64,000 bases of DNA from Sodiomyces alkalinus F11 (Eukaryota; Ascomycota; Sordariomycetes; Glomerellales; Plectosphaerellaceae): assembly GCF_003711515.1 (NCBI RefSeq), contig NW_021167086.1:722380-786379 (forward strand), read 5' to 3'. A program made the position numbers and the translations under genes. Positions 11,595 to 24,398 of the stretch are shown one piece after another. The notes under the pieces were generated by a model that searched no databases, had not been told where the DNA came from, and saw only the letters and a program-made list of their open reading frames with translations. Within the stretch, counting starts at the first letter, position 1, and each line of letters opens with the position of its first letter.

Positions 11595-13748
11595 GTTGAT
11601 GGATTTTTTTTTTCTTTTTCTTTTTGCCTTTTCTTTTTTTGACTTGCTCCATTCTCTATCTTTTCCTATTTTCTAAATTATCTTTACCCCCCTCATCTTC
11701 CTGGGTTTCCTTTCCCCCATTCTATTGGGAGGTCTATTTTTTATTCTTATTTTCCCATGAGAGCCAGCCCGGGATCTGTCACTTGGAGAGAATCATGACC
11801 GGATAAGTAGTGTCCGGGTCGATATAGCATTATTAATTTCCTTCCCTTTCGGAATAAGGGACATACGTCGCCCAGGGGAAACGATGACATGATATACACA
11901 CTTTCACATTCATATTCGTTGTTGACTGTATGTAGGATCCGTTGATTCGGGATTTGTCCATTCCGGGTTGCCAGCAACGGGTGCTACCGAGACTGGGACC
12001 TGGCCGAAGGTCGGTAACGTTCGCGGTATTCGTCAACCTACTCGTGTTTGGCGAAACTGTCGGCTGTGTCAGAAGATGTGGTCGAGGAGTCAAGGTCAAA
12101 GCGGCGTCTGGTCAGGGCGGAGAGAGAGGTTGGGTAAGTTGGCTTCACGGACGATCCGGTTTCACTACGGGTATCTTTCTTTCTTGCCATGTGAGATACA
12201 TATAAGAAAATACAAAAGGCGAGATGTATACCAGGGCTGTGCTTGCGGTGACGATAGTTTACAAGCTGACCCGTGCGGGGGGGGGGATCGATGGGTCGTG
12301 CGTCTCTTGGACGAATACTAAGAATCTATTTTGTTTCGGAGGTTGGTGTTTTGTTTGAAGATGTAGATCTTGCGGCTGAGCCTACGAGGTGCGAGGTGCG
12401 AGGTGCGATGCTGGGGAATCGTGTTGACGGGGGGCTGAGATGGTGTCACAAGATGGGTGAGGCGTCGAATACATTCTCGTGTTAGTGGTGTCACTGCAGG
12501 TAAGGGAGCACAGATTCCATATACTTGATGCAAATGCCCTGCAGAGAGAATAAGTGGGAGGAGTGGGAGGAGAGGCTGGGGAGGACTTGTACATGTCTGT
12601 CGACTACGACTGTCGATGTCTGGTATAAGAGAAGCTCCTGGGATGAAGAGACAGACAGGTAAAGGCGAAAAAAAAAAAACGAAAAAAAAAAAAGAAACCA
12701 AAGGAAAAGGAAACTAAAACAAAAGAAAGACAAAAGAGAAGACTGGACGAAACGCATACACCAATAGTGTGAGATTCAGGTGGTGTCTCTTGGGTCTTGG
12801 CCTTTGTCTTTGAAGCGCCAACGCTTTGCGCCAGTGGGATGCAGGGTCAATGGGCTGGCGCTTAGGGAGTCCAGGGTAGCGGATATGCCGGTCTGCTAAT
12901 AGCATGCCGAGACATGAATAAAGAAGAGGGAGAAAAGGGGGGGAGATGCGTTCGTAGGACAGATCACGATCACTGGTAGGCGCTTCTTCGCTTCGTCCAC
13001 CCTGCTCTACCCCTGCCTAAGCATCTACGACAGCTACAACGTACGTTGTAAGCCACTTGCTTGGCTCTGGTGTAAAGCCCGTCTGTCTTTCCATCTGTCT
13101 GCCCCTTCTTCTGTGCATTCAGGGCATCATATGATATATCTACCATCTACTGCTGCCACGCCGCTTTCATCAACTTCATACAACAAAGCCCTGCACCTCT
13201 CCTGTCCTCTCGGTTCCCCCGGCCAACCCTTGTCCTCCCTCCTTTCCCTTTACACGTAATTAGCCGCCTGCCATATTTCCTCCCCACTTCCTATGTGATC
13301 GGCGCTTCGTTTCCCAGTCTACCCCTGTCTTACTCACTACCCATCCAACAACAAAGCGCGTCTTCCCACTTGATCCCCGTCCAGGTGGTAGTTTGATGTC
13401 ACTGAACCACTTTTCTTCGGCAGCCTCGTTCCATCTCTTGCCATCTTTGCCCTTGAACGGCATTTCCTGTGCTACCTAGCTAGAGGGAAAGGCTGGGAGG
13501 TGGTAATTACTTTAGGAGTCTGCTCCCACTTTCCCACCCAACGTCCTCCATCCTTTCTATTTTTTTCATCGTCCTCCTCCTCGTCGTCCACTGTCCCATC
13601 TTCAACGGGTCTCACTCTCATCCGCTCCCCGTACAATTGGCCGGATTCCATTCTTTTCTCGTTTTGGACCGACCTATTTCGCCGACCATACCGCGACAGT
13701 CTTCACACCGGCAGTGGAACAGTCGAACAGTCGAACCCCAGCCTCAAA
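11595..13748. other. Intergenic, no gene seen
   Basis: About 2.1 kb between two co-directional secreted-protein genes. It starts with a T-rich 3' flank (11606-11640) and has a G10 run near 12280 and A-rich runs at 12669-12720. From about 13500 it becomes pyrimidine-rich, the probable 5' leader of the SOD-like gene. No frame shows coding character. Confidence 0.55.
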
Positions 13749-14688
13749 ATGCGGTCCCAGTCTATCCTGCCGGTCCTCATGGCCGCGGCCATTGGACATA
13801 CTGTTGCCCAGGAGGAGGAGCGCGTTACCGGGGTATGTACTACTGACGCACCAAAAGAAGAAGAAAAGAAAAAGAAAGAAAGAAAAGAAAAAGAACAAAA
13901 AAGCTGACCCCTTCCCTCCCCAGGAACTCGGCGACGCCCAAATCGTCAGCGGCAACCCCCCCGGCCTAGTCTACGAAGCCGTCCTACCCGAGGAACCCTG
14001 GGCCTCAGGCCTGAGCATGCAAGGCAACGTCAAGGGCTCCATCGTCGCCGCCTCGGCCCCCGACGGCGTCGGCGTCGAATTCCGCGTCCGCTTCTCCAAC
14101 CTCCCCACCTCCGACGGCCTGCTCTCCTACCACCTCCACGCCGCCCCCGTCCCCGAAGACGGCAACTGCACCCAGACCCTGGCCCACCTGGACCCGTACA
14201 TCCGCCGGGGCTCGCCCCCGTGCGACGCCTCCGCCCCGGAGACCTGCGAGGTGGGCGACCTCAGCGGGAAGCACGGCCTGATCGACCCGGCCGGTGGTGC
14301 TTTCGAGGCCGTGTACGTCGACGAGTTTGCGTCGCTCATCGAGGGCCAGGGCGCGTTTTTCGGGAACCGCAGTTTTGTGTTGCATCTTGCTTCCGACTTG
14401 ACGCGGGTGACGTGCGCCAATTTCGTGCTTCGCGCTGGCGGGTCGCCGGTGCCGTCGCCGCCGCCGGGTAATTGCTCTGATGCGACGCCGCCGCCGCCGG
14501 CGGCGTCTTCGTCTTCGTCGCTTCTGGGCCAGCCTTCTGGCGTGCCTCCCCCGACTGGCGTCATTCCTTCGTCGTCCCCCGTGCCCACGGGCAGTTTGGT
14601 GCCGGTGCCGACTGCTGCGGGTGCCGTGAGCGCCGTGCCGTTGACCTTGCTGGGTGTTGTGGCCCTGGGCGCACTTTTCGGCATGTAA
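13749..14688 (+). CDS. GPI-anchored Cu-only superoxide dismutase-like protein
   Basis: Two exons, 13749-13832 and 13924-14688, 282 residues. The intron (GTATGT...CCCAG, phase 0) is A-rich in its middle. A signal peptide runs through about residue 19 (ending TVAQ). The core carries the copper ligands of the fungal surface SOD class: H98 and H100 in YHLHAAP, H116 in AHLDP and H182 in VLHLAS, with the diagnostic CEVGDLSGKHG and TCANF stretches. The zinc-binding loop is not of the classic bimetallic form, as in Candida Sod5-type Cu-only enzymes. A Ser/Pro linker and a hydrophobic C-terminal tail (SAVPLTLLGVVALGALFGM) indicate a GPI anchor. The expected reaction is dismutation of extracellular superoxide to hydrogen peroxide and oxygen. 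The start is fixed by the signal peptide. Some fungal paralogues of this family have lost activity, but all four copper histidines are present here. Confidence 0.87.
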
Positions 14689-16107
14689 GGGGGTGAGAAA
14701 GTTGGAACCGCCACCCTTACCACCCGTTTGCTACATCATGGAGGGACGGCTGGTCGGGGAATGTAGGAAGAAGAAAGGGGAACAATAATGACGATGATGG
14801 CTGATGCGTTCGTTGCTGGATAGATGGGTGCATGGGTAGACGGTCTACTCTTTTCTTTCTTTATTTTCTTCTTCCCCATCTTGTACAAATGTACCAGGGA
14901 TTCATTCGGCCAAGGGAGCATCTCTTCTACAGAGAAGACGGGAGAGGAATAACAGGACAACCGACCGCAAAACGGCAATACCCAGACAGACCACTTGGCA
15001 CAGAGGGAAGGAAGCAGGAACAAATATGTATAACGTAGTTGGTCTCAGGGAGCGAAAAGGAATACATAGGGCCTTTTCGCGTCTTGACGATCCTCAAGAT
15101 AATGCAGAAGATGAACGACAGTTTTGCTGTGACGGCTTGCAAACGTGAAATCGTCGGTTGATCATTCCGCGATCCTGATCCATACCTAATCCGACATGGC
15201 AGAAATAACCAGCAGCGTAGCATAGTCCTCGCATCTGGGCGAAAGGGGCAGTGTCACCAAGACGAAGGATGAAATTGGTGAAATCTTCAAGGACAAGGAC
15301 AAGGACAGGGGCAGGGATTGGGTTTGGGCATTGGTACGGATACTTGGATCTGCTATCAAGGAGTACAACGAAAATTGTATGATAGGCTGAGAATGCGAAG
15401 CTCATTCACGTACTATCTGTTAAGAATACATTCGGCCCTGACACCTCCACAGGTGCACTGTGACTGGTCGATTTCGCTTCATTGGACCCACCGTCAGCAC
15501 CGTCGTCTTGGCAGGGGAAGCCATAGGGCGGAGCAGAATCTCGACCACTCAAAGCGTGACCAATGAGACGACAGAACCCTGCTGACTGAGCCGCGTGCTG
15601 CTGAAAATAGAAATTGGCGTGGCACGATTCCAGAAATGCAGCGTCGCTTCTTCAATCTGCCACAGCCACGCGCCTCTTTCGTTTCCCATTCGCTTCCGCT
15701 GCCCCTTGTCTCGTACGTTGTTGTCTTAGTCTCTGCACTGCAATCCTTCGAGACGTTGGAAACGGCCCTTAATTTAGGGGCCCTTGAGGCTGGGTAATGG
15801 ACGCATGGACGTGGAAGACAAGACCCTTGGCTTCCTGTCTTCTTTTGGCTCGTCTTTGCTCTGACTCGCGTTTTGATATAAGCAGGCTCGTCCCTAGTTC
15901 ATCGTCAGACACAATCGTACTCGGGACGTTGTGCGTATTAATTAGTCTTGATATTCATCTGTTGTGTCCGGTCTATTGTCCCTCGACAGCTTCTGGTCCC
16001 TATTTTTCTTTCTTCTCTTTCCTTGCATTCACCACCCGCCTCTTCACTTGACCCGTTCCTCTAGGCGTGACGTGACGGCCGACGACGACGACGGCGACGA
16101 CGACGAC
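14689..16107. other. Intergenic, no gene seen
   Basis: About 1.4 kb. The first part is the 3' flank of the SOD-like gene. A near-perfect aaggac run (aaggacaaggacaaggaca) lies at 15290-15309. Sequence from about 15,900 is pyrimidine-rich and likely leads into the RTA1-like gene. A GAC/GGC trinucleotide run (acgacgacgac) sits at 16082-16107 directly before its start codon. No RNA gene or credible reading frame was recognised. Confidence 0.5.
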
Positions 16108-17482
16108 ATGCCCGAGATCAGAATCTGCACCACAGAGTCCTGTCGGGACTCGGCCAGCTTCTCCTACTATGGCCACCGCCCCAACCTCATCGCCAGCGCC
16201 ATCTTCATCGGCCTCACCGCCATCGCCCTCATCGCCAACCTCGCCGTAGTCGCCATCAAGCGTAGGCGCGGCTGGTTCGCCTTTTACATCACCTTGGCCT
16301 GCGTCTTGCTTTGCTACGCCTGGGGCGTCCGCGTTTTCGACTATCATGGCCGAGGTCCCTGGGCTCTGTGGCCTTGGATGCACAGCACGGCTATTCTGTC
16401 CATGGCCCCTATTTTCCTGAGTTGCAGGTACGTCACTAACCACTCCTGACTTCAACACTTCAACATTCCTTAGCTAACCGTCGTCGTACCGTCTTGCCAG
16501 TATATTCCTCGTCCTCGGCCCCATCATCCAAACCATCGGAGCCGAACACTCCCCCATCCGCCCCAGCCTCTTCACCAACGTCTTCCTCGCCCTCGACTGC
16601 CTCGCCCTCATCCTCCAGGGCGTCGGCTTCGCCCTCGCCTTCCGCAACGTGCACCACGCCATCACCAACGTCAACGCCGAGACCCGCGCCGGCAGTTATA
16701 TTATCCTCGCCGCCCACGGCATCCAGATCCTCTCCCTCCTCGGCGCCCTCTCCCTGTTCCTCCTCGCCGCCGCCCGCGCCACCGCCCACCGCCGCACCCA
16801 CGGCTACACCACCTTCCACCGCGACGTCGGCTACGTGGCCCTCCCGCGGGGATTCGTCGCCTGCGCCGCCGCCGTCGCCGCCTCCGCCGCCCTCCTGACC
16901 GGCCGCCTGGGCTACCGCGTCGCCCTCCTGCTCGGCGGCATCCGCGGCGTCCTGGCCCGCGACCAGCGCCTCCTGATCACCCTCGACGGCGGCCTCGTCA
17001 CCCTGGCCATCCTGCTTCTCGTGCTCCTCCACCCGGCCGTCTTCCTCGTCGAGCCGCGCCACCCGCCCGGCCACGGCGCCGGGTCGACCCGCGGCCTTTT
17101 CGCGTCGTCCAAGGGCGGCTTTAGCAAGCTTGGCGACGACGCCGAGGCCGTGCCCCTCGAGGAGCATGATGTGAAGGGCAAGGGCGGCGGCCGACGGGAC
17201 GAGAATATGGACGATGTGAGCGAGGTGCTGCTCCAGCGCGATGGACAGGGCCCGTCGTACCCGTCCGCGTCGTCCCGGTCGCCTGGGTTGCCTTCGGGGT
17301 CCTCGATGCTGCACCAGCCTCCCCCGTCTTTCGACCCGCAGCCGAGCGAAGCGAGTCGGTATGAGCCTATGAGGCATGAGAAGCCGGCGCCTGTTGCGGC
17401 GCCGGATCCCGTGCCTCAGATGTATGACCACCCTGCCATTCGGGAGGAGGCGGTTAGGCCTTATGGTTCGGGTGGTCTTTGA
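16108..17482 (+). CDS. RTA1-like seven-helix membrane protein
   Basis: Two exons, 16108-16427 and 16501-17482, 433 residues. The intron has GTACGT, a gctaac branch point and CCAG, and it restores the family motif at the junction (FLSCSIFLVLGPII). Seven hydrophobic segments are visible between about residues 25 and 310, starting with the hallmark YYGHRPNLIASAIFIGL. The segment RPSLFTNVFLALDCLALILQ matches the RTA1 signature around helix four. The last 110 residues are hydrophilic, Pro/Ser-rich and probably cytosolic. RTA1 family members (Rta1, Rsb1) are linked to sphingoid-base export and to resistance to toxic sterol inhibitors; the substrate here is unknown. The frame is open upstream to an ATG at 15964, but those 48 extra residues contain an acidic run and no conserved sequence, so I use the ATG at 16108. 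Confidence 0.8.
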
Positions 17483-19900
17483 TGAGTTTTCGGGGGGGGG
17501 AAAGAACAAAAGTGAAAGAAAGAGAGACGTGTCTTGTTCTGCTGCGGGTGGATGAGATGGTTCGATGAGTCAAGGTATCGCGGAATATGGACATAACTTA
17601 CAGTGTATTGGTGTCGGTGTTTGGGTGAAGTAGCATATAGTGTCGCGTCAGGACATTGCATGGCGGGCTCTGTTTGGGTTTTTTTTTTCTTCTTTTCTCT
17701 TTTCTTTTCTTTCCTTGTTATCTATCTCTTTACATCGATGGGATGAGTCTGTGAAAACATTCCATCTCAAACCCAAGGTAGCTTGTCATGATACCCTGAA
17801 CTCCATCACATCACTTCATACGTCGTGTTGATATGGGATTTCATGAAACGCGACCTGAGGTTATATTCTTCGTCTTCGCAGTGGAATTCCATCTCCTCGG
17901 CTTCAGTCAACCGAGACAACGGCAACGACGGACAACCTTGGAACCTCAGGACGGCTTCTGGCATAGGTACCGGTACGTATAATGACAGAAGATACCCAGA
18001 ACCGAATGCCGATATGATATGACGACAGTCGTGGCACATCAAGGCCCAACCCAGCCTACTTAGTAACTCGGTGACTTCTCGTCATGACCTCTGAGGTATC
18101 TGACGGCGGGTCGTGGATGACGCATCATCGATGATGGGAAGTACTTTCGTCAATGGGGGGCGAAAGGGCAAGGTCAGCGGACAGGGGGACGGGAAAACAA
18201 ATGATGATAGCCGCCATTTCAGGTGAGCCTAGCTGTTCGGAGAGCGATCGGCGTGCCCAACTCCGGTTCGGCAGGTGACCGAGACGGGACCTTGATGGTC
18301 TGGGGGGGGTTGACGTTGCGTCGCACTTGTCGTTGTCGTGATGTTCGATTTTATATGTTACGGTCTCCTCCCTCTCTGGACGGCATTTGTCCTCGATAAA
18401 CAATTCTCTGATTTCCAGGTCAGGAAACTTGCGCAGTACACTTACAAGGAAACAAACAGCAAAAGAGGCCAGTTGATTTGTTGACTCGGTGTGTTCTGTC
18501 CGGGGCCCTTGTCTCTCACCTGAGACACACCTGGGGCCCGAGTTGAATTCTGCGTGTACGGATCGTCATAAGCCGTGCAAAGGCTGATGGGCCCGTTGAT
18601 AACAAAGTATCCGTAAAAATACTCTTCTTCGTGTTGTCGAGCTCCTGTCGTTGACTCCAAGTTCCTTCGTCCTCCCATATCCAGTTCCAGCCTCCCCGAG
18701 CCACCCCGCTTGGACCACCTAGTACGGATAGGGATACATGTACCGTCTCTAGGTCACGTTATTGATACTGTATATCATGGCCCCGAAACTTAAAAACACA
18801 GTGCACTGTATAGTATGAGGTACGCACTTCTTCACAAATTTGCTGTATCCATGTATTATCGATTGACCGCATCACAGTGCCCGTGTAGAGTCATAAACGG
18901 AGTACGAAATGGTCTGGTGTCGCCGTGTCGGGAACTCTTGCCTCCACCTCTCTCCACCCCAGGTTCAATCCTGCCACTTCTGCCACTTCTGCCACGAACC
19001 CCCCCCCCTATCAAGCCATACTTTTCCTCAGCTTCTGCCACAGTTCTGCTTCTACTTCGTACATACCTACCTACTCACTTCACTCACTTCACTCACTTTC
19101 ACTCACTTCACTTCCAGGCTCGCATACCCTCACCTCAAACCCATTCAATCTGCTGCTGGACCTTTCTCGCTTTATTGATCCGTTATCCTAAACCCCCAAT
19201 CGGTATCAGGAAAAAATCTTTTCATGATTCGCTCTCTTTCATCCCTCCAAACCGAATAATCCGTGACCGGGCTCGGGTTTCGGTACTCCGTACACGTACA
19301 CGTACACGTACACGTACATAGGTATTAACATACTTTGTACTGCGCCTCCCGAATCCGCGACACGCCCCCGTGTTGTTTTCCCCCGCCGCCGCAAAGCCAC
19401 TTCCCACTTGTTACTACCTCGCTCCAACCCGCCCTTCGCCTCATCGCCTCACACTCGACTCGCATCGCCTCACCCGCACCTCCAACTTTTCCCCCCCTCC
19501 TACTCCGACTCAACCCACACTTTGGGGAACAAGCTACGCATACACCACCCGCATTTTGAACGCTGTGGCGAGAGCTTTATCAGCCACATCAACTTGCAAC
19601 ACCCAAACACGATACGACCGTCGAGCTCTATCCCATCCACCTCCGTCATTTCGCATTTCGGACCCGAGATTGAGTATCAATTATATGCTTATTGCTCTCT
19701 CTTCTCCAGTCGATGAAGCTGTAAAAAGAACAAAGAAAAAAGGTCCGCGCCGATCCCGATTCCCGCTGTAATCCCGAACGGGGCCATCTTGCTCTCCTTG
19801 CTCTTTGCTCTCTCCCTACACGGCTGCTTCCCATTGCGCCGAACCGGTCGACCGGACGAACGAAGCCTTGCTGGATTCTTTTGCCTTCCCGCCTGCGCCC
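17483..19900. other. Intergenic; long 5' region of the zinc-finger gene
   Basis: About 2.4 kb with no supported gene. It contains a T-rich 3' flank at 17681-17715, a set of tcact/ttcac repeats at 19070-19115 and a hexanucleotide run, about five copies of tacacg, at 19288-19318. Pyrimidine-rich sequence continues to the ATG at 19901, consistent with a long untranslated leader. Confidence 0.5.
19288..19318. repeat. Hexanucleotide microsatellite (tacacg)n
   Basis: About five tandem copies of a six-base unit, gtacac/cgtaca depending on phase, in the leader region of the zinc-finger gene. The unit contains CACGTA-like steps and is read on both strands as tandem tgtacg. Confidence 0.85.
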
Positions 19901-22278
19901 ATGGCTTCTGATAAGGGCTCCAGCGCGACTCTCAACCCCGTCCCCGACGCCACTTCAGTCGCCCTCCCACAAGCTTCCCCGTCTCCACGACCACCGCCAT
20001 CTGAACCTCTTCCCGCCGATTTGACCCGGTCACGGTCTCTTAAGCGAAGCCGCGAGACAACTCCGACCTCTCCCAGCTCCGCTCTCGCCGGGGAACACCA
20101 CCGACATACGGGCTTTGGCTCCCCGACCAAGTTGGCGCGATTGAACCTCGCCGCCGCTCGCTCACCTGCGCCACCCGTGACCGGCGCCGCCGTTCTCGAA
20201 GAGCAGCGACGTCAAAGGGAAGAGGAGGAAGCAGAAGAATCGCGACTACACCCACCCGGCACGAGCGACAACCCGAACCACGGTGTCCTGTCTGCGCTGG
20301 CAGGGGACGCCACCGCCGCCATGAGCCGATCCATCGATGCCCCGCAGGCTCCCACCGCATCCATGGACCCAACTCCCGAAGAATCACAACCACCGCCACC
20401 GCCACCGCAACAGCAGCAGCAGCAACAAGAACAACAACAGCAGCAGCAACAGCAACAACAACAGCAACAGCAGCAGCAACAGCAACAGCAACAACAACAT
20501 CATCAACAACATCAACATCAACATCCTACTCCTCCCCCACCCCCTCCTCATACTGCCGTTTCGATCACCCAGCCAAACCCCAATGGACCTGGCGACACCG
20601 GCGACACCGGCGACCCGAGTCTCGCTGGCGCTTTGGTTACCGCCAGTCCTGGTCCCATGGACGTCGACACAAACGTCGACCACAACGTCGGTCCGAACCT
20701 CGCCAACGACCAAGCCTCCTCATCGCAGCACCACCCCGCCCTCCCGCCACCGCCGTCCCAGGAAGACAGGCCTGGGCCCTCCGGCGCACTCTCCTATCCG
20801 GGCTCGCTACAACCCAGCCATGCCTCCATGTTGCCCGCCGCGCCAGCCCGTACCGGGAGCTTCCCCGTCTCCGCCCAGGCCTCGCCGGGCCAGCCGGGCG
20901 GGAAGAAGCACAAGTGTCCTTACTGCGAGACCGAGTTCACGCGACACCACAACCTGAAGAGCCACCTCCTTACGCACAGTCAAGAAAAGCCGTTTGTGTG
21001 CCAGCAGTGCGACGCGCGGTTCCGTCGTCTGCACGACCTGAAACGCCACAGCAAGCTCCACACGGGCGAAAAACCTCACATCTGCCCCAAGTGCAACCGG
21101 AAATTCGCGAGAGGCGACGCCCTGGCGCGCCACCTCAAGGGCGCCGGCGGTTGCGCCGGCAGGCGTTCTAGCATGGGCAGCTTCGCCGACGGGGATAGTA
21201 TGGACACCTCGATGCACGCCGGTGACGACTCCATGACCGGCGCCGCCTACTCCACCGACCACCCCGGCGACCAGAGCGGCGCCATGACCGAGGAAGAGAG
21301 GAGGCAACAGCACATGAACCTGCCGAGCATCAAGCCGTCGTCGTCATCCTCCCACGGCCCTGGTCACGGTCACGGCGGCGCGTCGTCTTCGGCCTCGGAT
21401 GCTTATGCTGCGACTGCGACTGTGCCTGCGACTGCGACTGCGACTGCGACTGCGGCGCAGGCCCGGACGTACCCGCCCGCAGGCTCCCTCGAGAGGCCGC
21501 ATGGCGGGTTGTATCCGCCACTTGTGCCGCAGGAACGTGGGGCCGCCGCCGTCTCGACTGCGGCATCGTCGGGTAACGGGTCGTCTATGCCTATTCACGG
21601 CGGGGGGGGCTCTGCCTTGTACTCCCAGAATAGCAATCCTGGCGTGACGGAGAGCCCGAAGCCGCTGAGTCCCGGCAGTCAGCGTTCTCCCAGCCTAGCG
21701 CAGCAGCAGTATCAGCAACAGCAGCAACACTTTGGCCGAAGGACCTCTGAGCGAAACACGTCTCCAGGTTCGTTTACCCGTAACAACGCCTCTGATGGAG
21801 CTACGACGGAGTAGACCGTAGAGTAGTAGCAAGCAAGATCGCTAACGTGGTAATTCTCGCAGGGTTTCCGTCCCCGGGCCAACCCAGCAACAGCGGCGCT
21901 CCGCACGCGCGTACGGCATCGACCGGCGGCGGCGGCACGATGGACAACGCGACCAACATGTTCACCTCGGACCCAGGACTATGGACATATATCCAGTGCC
22001 TCGAGGACCGGGTGCAGCAGCTCTCGGAGAGCGTGACGAGCATGCAAAAGGCCGACAACGCGAAGCAGGCGCAGATCGGGCTGCTGACGACCGAGATGAC
22101 GGCGTTGAAGAAGCAGTTGCAGAACCAGGAGGCCGAGGCGGCGACGAGGCAGGCGCAGATTGGCTTGTTGACGGCGGAGATTACGGAGTTGAAGAAGTTG
22201 CAGCCGCAGCAGCCGCAGCACCAGCACCAGCACCAGCAGGGCCACGACCTGGAGGAGAATACATCTGCCAGGCCATGA
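19901..22278 (+). CDS. C2H2 zinc-finger transcription regulator with polyglutamine and coiled coil
   Basis: Two exons, 19901-21767 and 21863-22278, 760 residues. The intron has GTTCGT, a gctaac branch point and GCAG; without it the protein would stop at 21814 and lose its coiled coil. The N-terminal third is disordered, with a Gln tract at about residues 170-200 followed by His/Gln. Three adjacent fingers follow: C339/C342/H355/H359, C367/C370/H383/H387, and C395/C398/H411 with C418 in place of the last His, so the third is C2HC. The linkers SQEKP and TGEKP are typical of DNA-binding arrays. The C-terminal exon encodes a coiled coil with a 28-residue duplication (QAQIGLLTTEMTALKKQ / QAQIGLLTAEITELKKL), likely for dimerisation. 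The start ATG has a good context (gcgcccATGG); the upstream ATG at 19805 is in frame but adds 32 non-conserved residues. I recognise the family, not the specific orthologue or its targets. Confidence 0.85.
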
Positions 22279-22760
22279 TGGGACAAGATTGGAGGGTGTT
22301 TGGTGCACTTTTTCTTTTCCGCGCATGTGTTACATTTTGCGCCGCTGTGCCATTCTATATACACTGCGTTACTGCCGTAGTTATACGGATAGGTCAAAAG
22401 GAACGAGTGTTGGTACAAAGTGTCACGGACGTGGACGGGGACGGGGACGGGACGGGGACGGGGCTGGGGAATATGTGGTAATTACGGCGTGGCTTATGTT
22501 TACAAGAGCGGACATTGAGAGAGCGGGCAGGTTTACACCCCCTCTCGGGGGCCACTGTCCCCTCTTCCCGGTTGTGGTTTTCGAAACGGCGCATATCCTT
22601 GTTTTCTGTGTCCGGGTCTCCCCTTTTTTTCTCCTTATTCTCTCTCTCGCTTGTTTGTTTATTCTTACATTTCATCAGCCTTTCGGATATCCCTTGTTTT
22701 GTTTCTTCTTTCTCTTCATTCCCACTTGCCAGGCGTTTGTTTCATGGGCAGGCGGAGGGT

Positions 22761-22823
22761 TGAGGGTGTTGTATTGAGGGTGTTGTATTGAGGGTGTTGT
22801 ATTGAGGGTGTTGTATTGAGGGT
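22761..22823. repeat. 14-bp tandem repeat
   Basis: About 4.4 near-perfect copies of the unit tgagggtgttgtat lie in the 3' flank of the zinc-finger gene. The copies are identical apart from the last, partial one, which suggests recent expansion. Confidence 0.9.
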
Positions 22824-24313
22824 GCGGGATCGCACGAGACTCCCCGGGACAGGGCGGGGCGGGGCGAGGGTGAAAAGATATTCATGGCTTTGTTTCGACG
22901 GGGGTAGAGGGCCATTGTTATTGTTGCTTTTTTACTCTCGCTTGTGATGCAGACCGGAGGCCTGGTCTGCTCATCTAGAATAGTTTAGCAGATGGGTTTT
23001 CGCAAGAAAAGCTGGCTCGCTGTTGGGATCCCTTATTTTGCCTTCCCGCTCGCGCACCCTTGACGTATATCGTGAGCTGTGGGTGTTGTATGGTCGATGC
23101 TGTGGTCTGGTCGATCAAGACAATGTGGGTTATTATGCACACCTCGTATAGCTATTAGGTCGTTCAGTGGCACGGCTCTCGTGGCGGCGCCCGGTATACC
23201 CAGGGCAGCGAGCCTAGGTTGGAGGGGGGGGTTAAACAAAGCTGTATAATTATATCATGTCTTGATGGCAGACTCCAAATGTCGCCCCTTGGAAACGGAG
23301 AGCCGGACAGCTAGTTTCCTTGCTGCAACGGTGTTGGACTCATTGAAGTCGCCGCCGCTCGTCCACGTACTCTCTCTCAACTTGATGTGATCTAGGCACG
23401 GGGACCTCGAAAAGCGATTCGGAGCACTAAGAAGGTGCGGCGGCCCTGACTGGACTCGAGAGATGTTCTGTGAAGGGCATCGAATGCTTTCTTGTGGTGT
23501 AAGTCTAGATTACTCTGGGCAGTGCGGTAGTGGCTGTCTATGAGTGAACCGAAGAATGAAGACTACGTAACGTAAGATTAAAGACATCTGTGATCTACCT
23601 ACCACCCACTAGTAGCTATGACTGCTCATAATAAATAAGTTGAGGCTCTGATGATGTAGCCCTAGCCCTCTGACTATACACTGTTCGATGGAAGTGTCCC
23701 CTGAAAAGCGACACCCGCGCAGAATTCCCAGTACGGACGGAATAGGTTGGCATCTATATGACTACTCCCAACGTTCCCAACACTCTCAACTGTCTCGAAG
23801 ACATAGGTCCCCTGTGATATTAAATTATTGTATGTATTCAGATCCCATCCCGTGAACCTGCCTGTCTACCGACTGCGTTATGTGGGATTTACCGGAGATT
23901 CATTCCCTCTATCCATCCACCTATCAAGTGCCTAACAGGCAGGACGCCTACCTTATGCGTACAGTTTATGGCTTAACTTGGTGAGACTTCCATTTCGAGT
24001 CAGTTCCTTATTCGACCGACAGACTCGAACTCGACATCGCCCGCCCTGTCGAGGAATGAATACACGCCCTCGTTCAGGTCGCAACGAGCCACGAGCCCAA
24101 GGACTAGAATCTAGCACTCGCTTCCCCCTCCCCCTTGGGCATTCCGAAGTTTCCGTCGGGCGAGAATTCCAGAGTCCTTCGGAGTTACCTGTACATATGT
24201 GTTCATGCTCCATGGCGGTCATGCACAATTTCCAGACACGGCCCGAGATGCAGCAACGCCTGATGATGCTCGGTGGTGGAGACGACGCGGTTGCATGGCG
24301 GTGAAGACGAGCA

Positions 24314-24398
24314 AGAACAGGACAACAGGACAACAGGACCACAGGACAACAGGACCACAGGACCACAGGACCACAGGACCACAGGACCACCGGACCAC
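24314..24398. repeat. 9-bp tandem repeat (acaggacca)n
   Basis: About nine copies of acaggacca, some with acaggacaa, in the region upstream of the leashin gene. The repeat is G/A plus C with no T on the plus strand. It is not in a gene. Confidence 0.9.

Noticed and set aside
16460..17509. 349-codon minus-strand frame, acidic
   Set aside because: Opposite the RTA1-like gene; its Gly/Glu/Asp-rich product mirrors Ala/Pro/Ser/Leu codons of the real gene.
22761..24398. The 14-bp and 9-bp tandem arrays as possible CRISPR arrays
   Set aside because: The units are directly abutting with no spacers and the genome is fungal.
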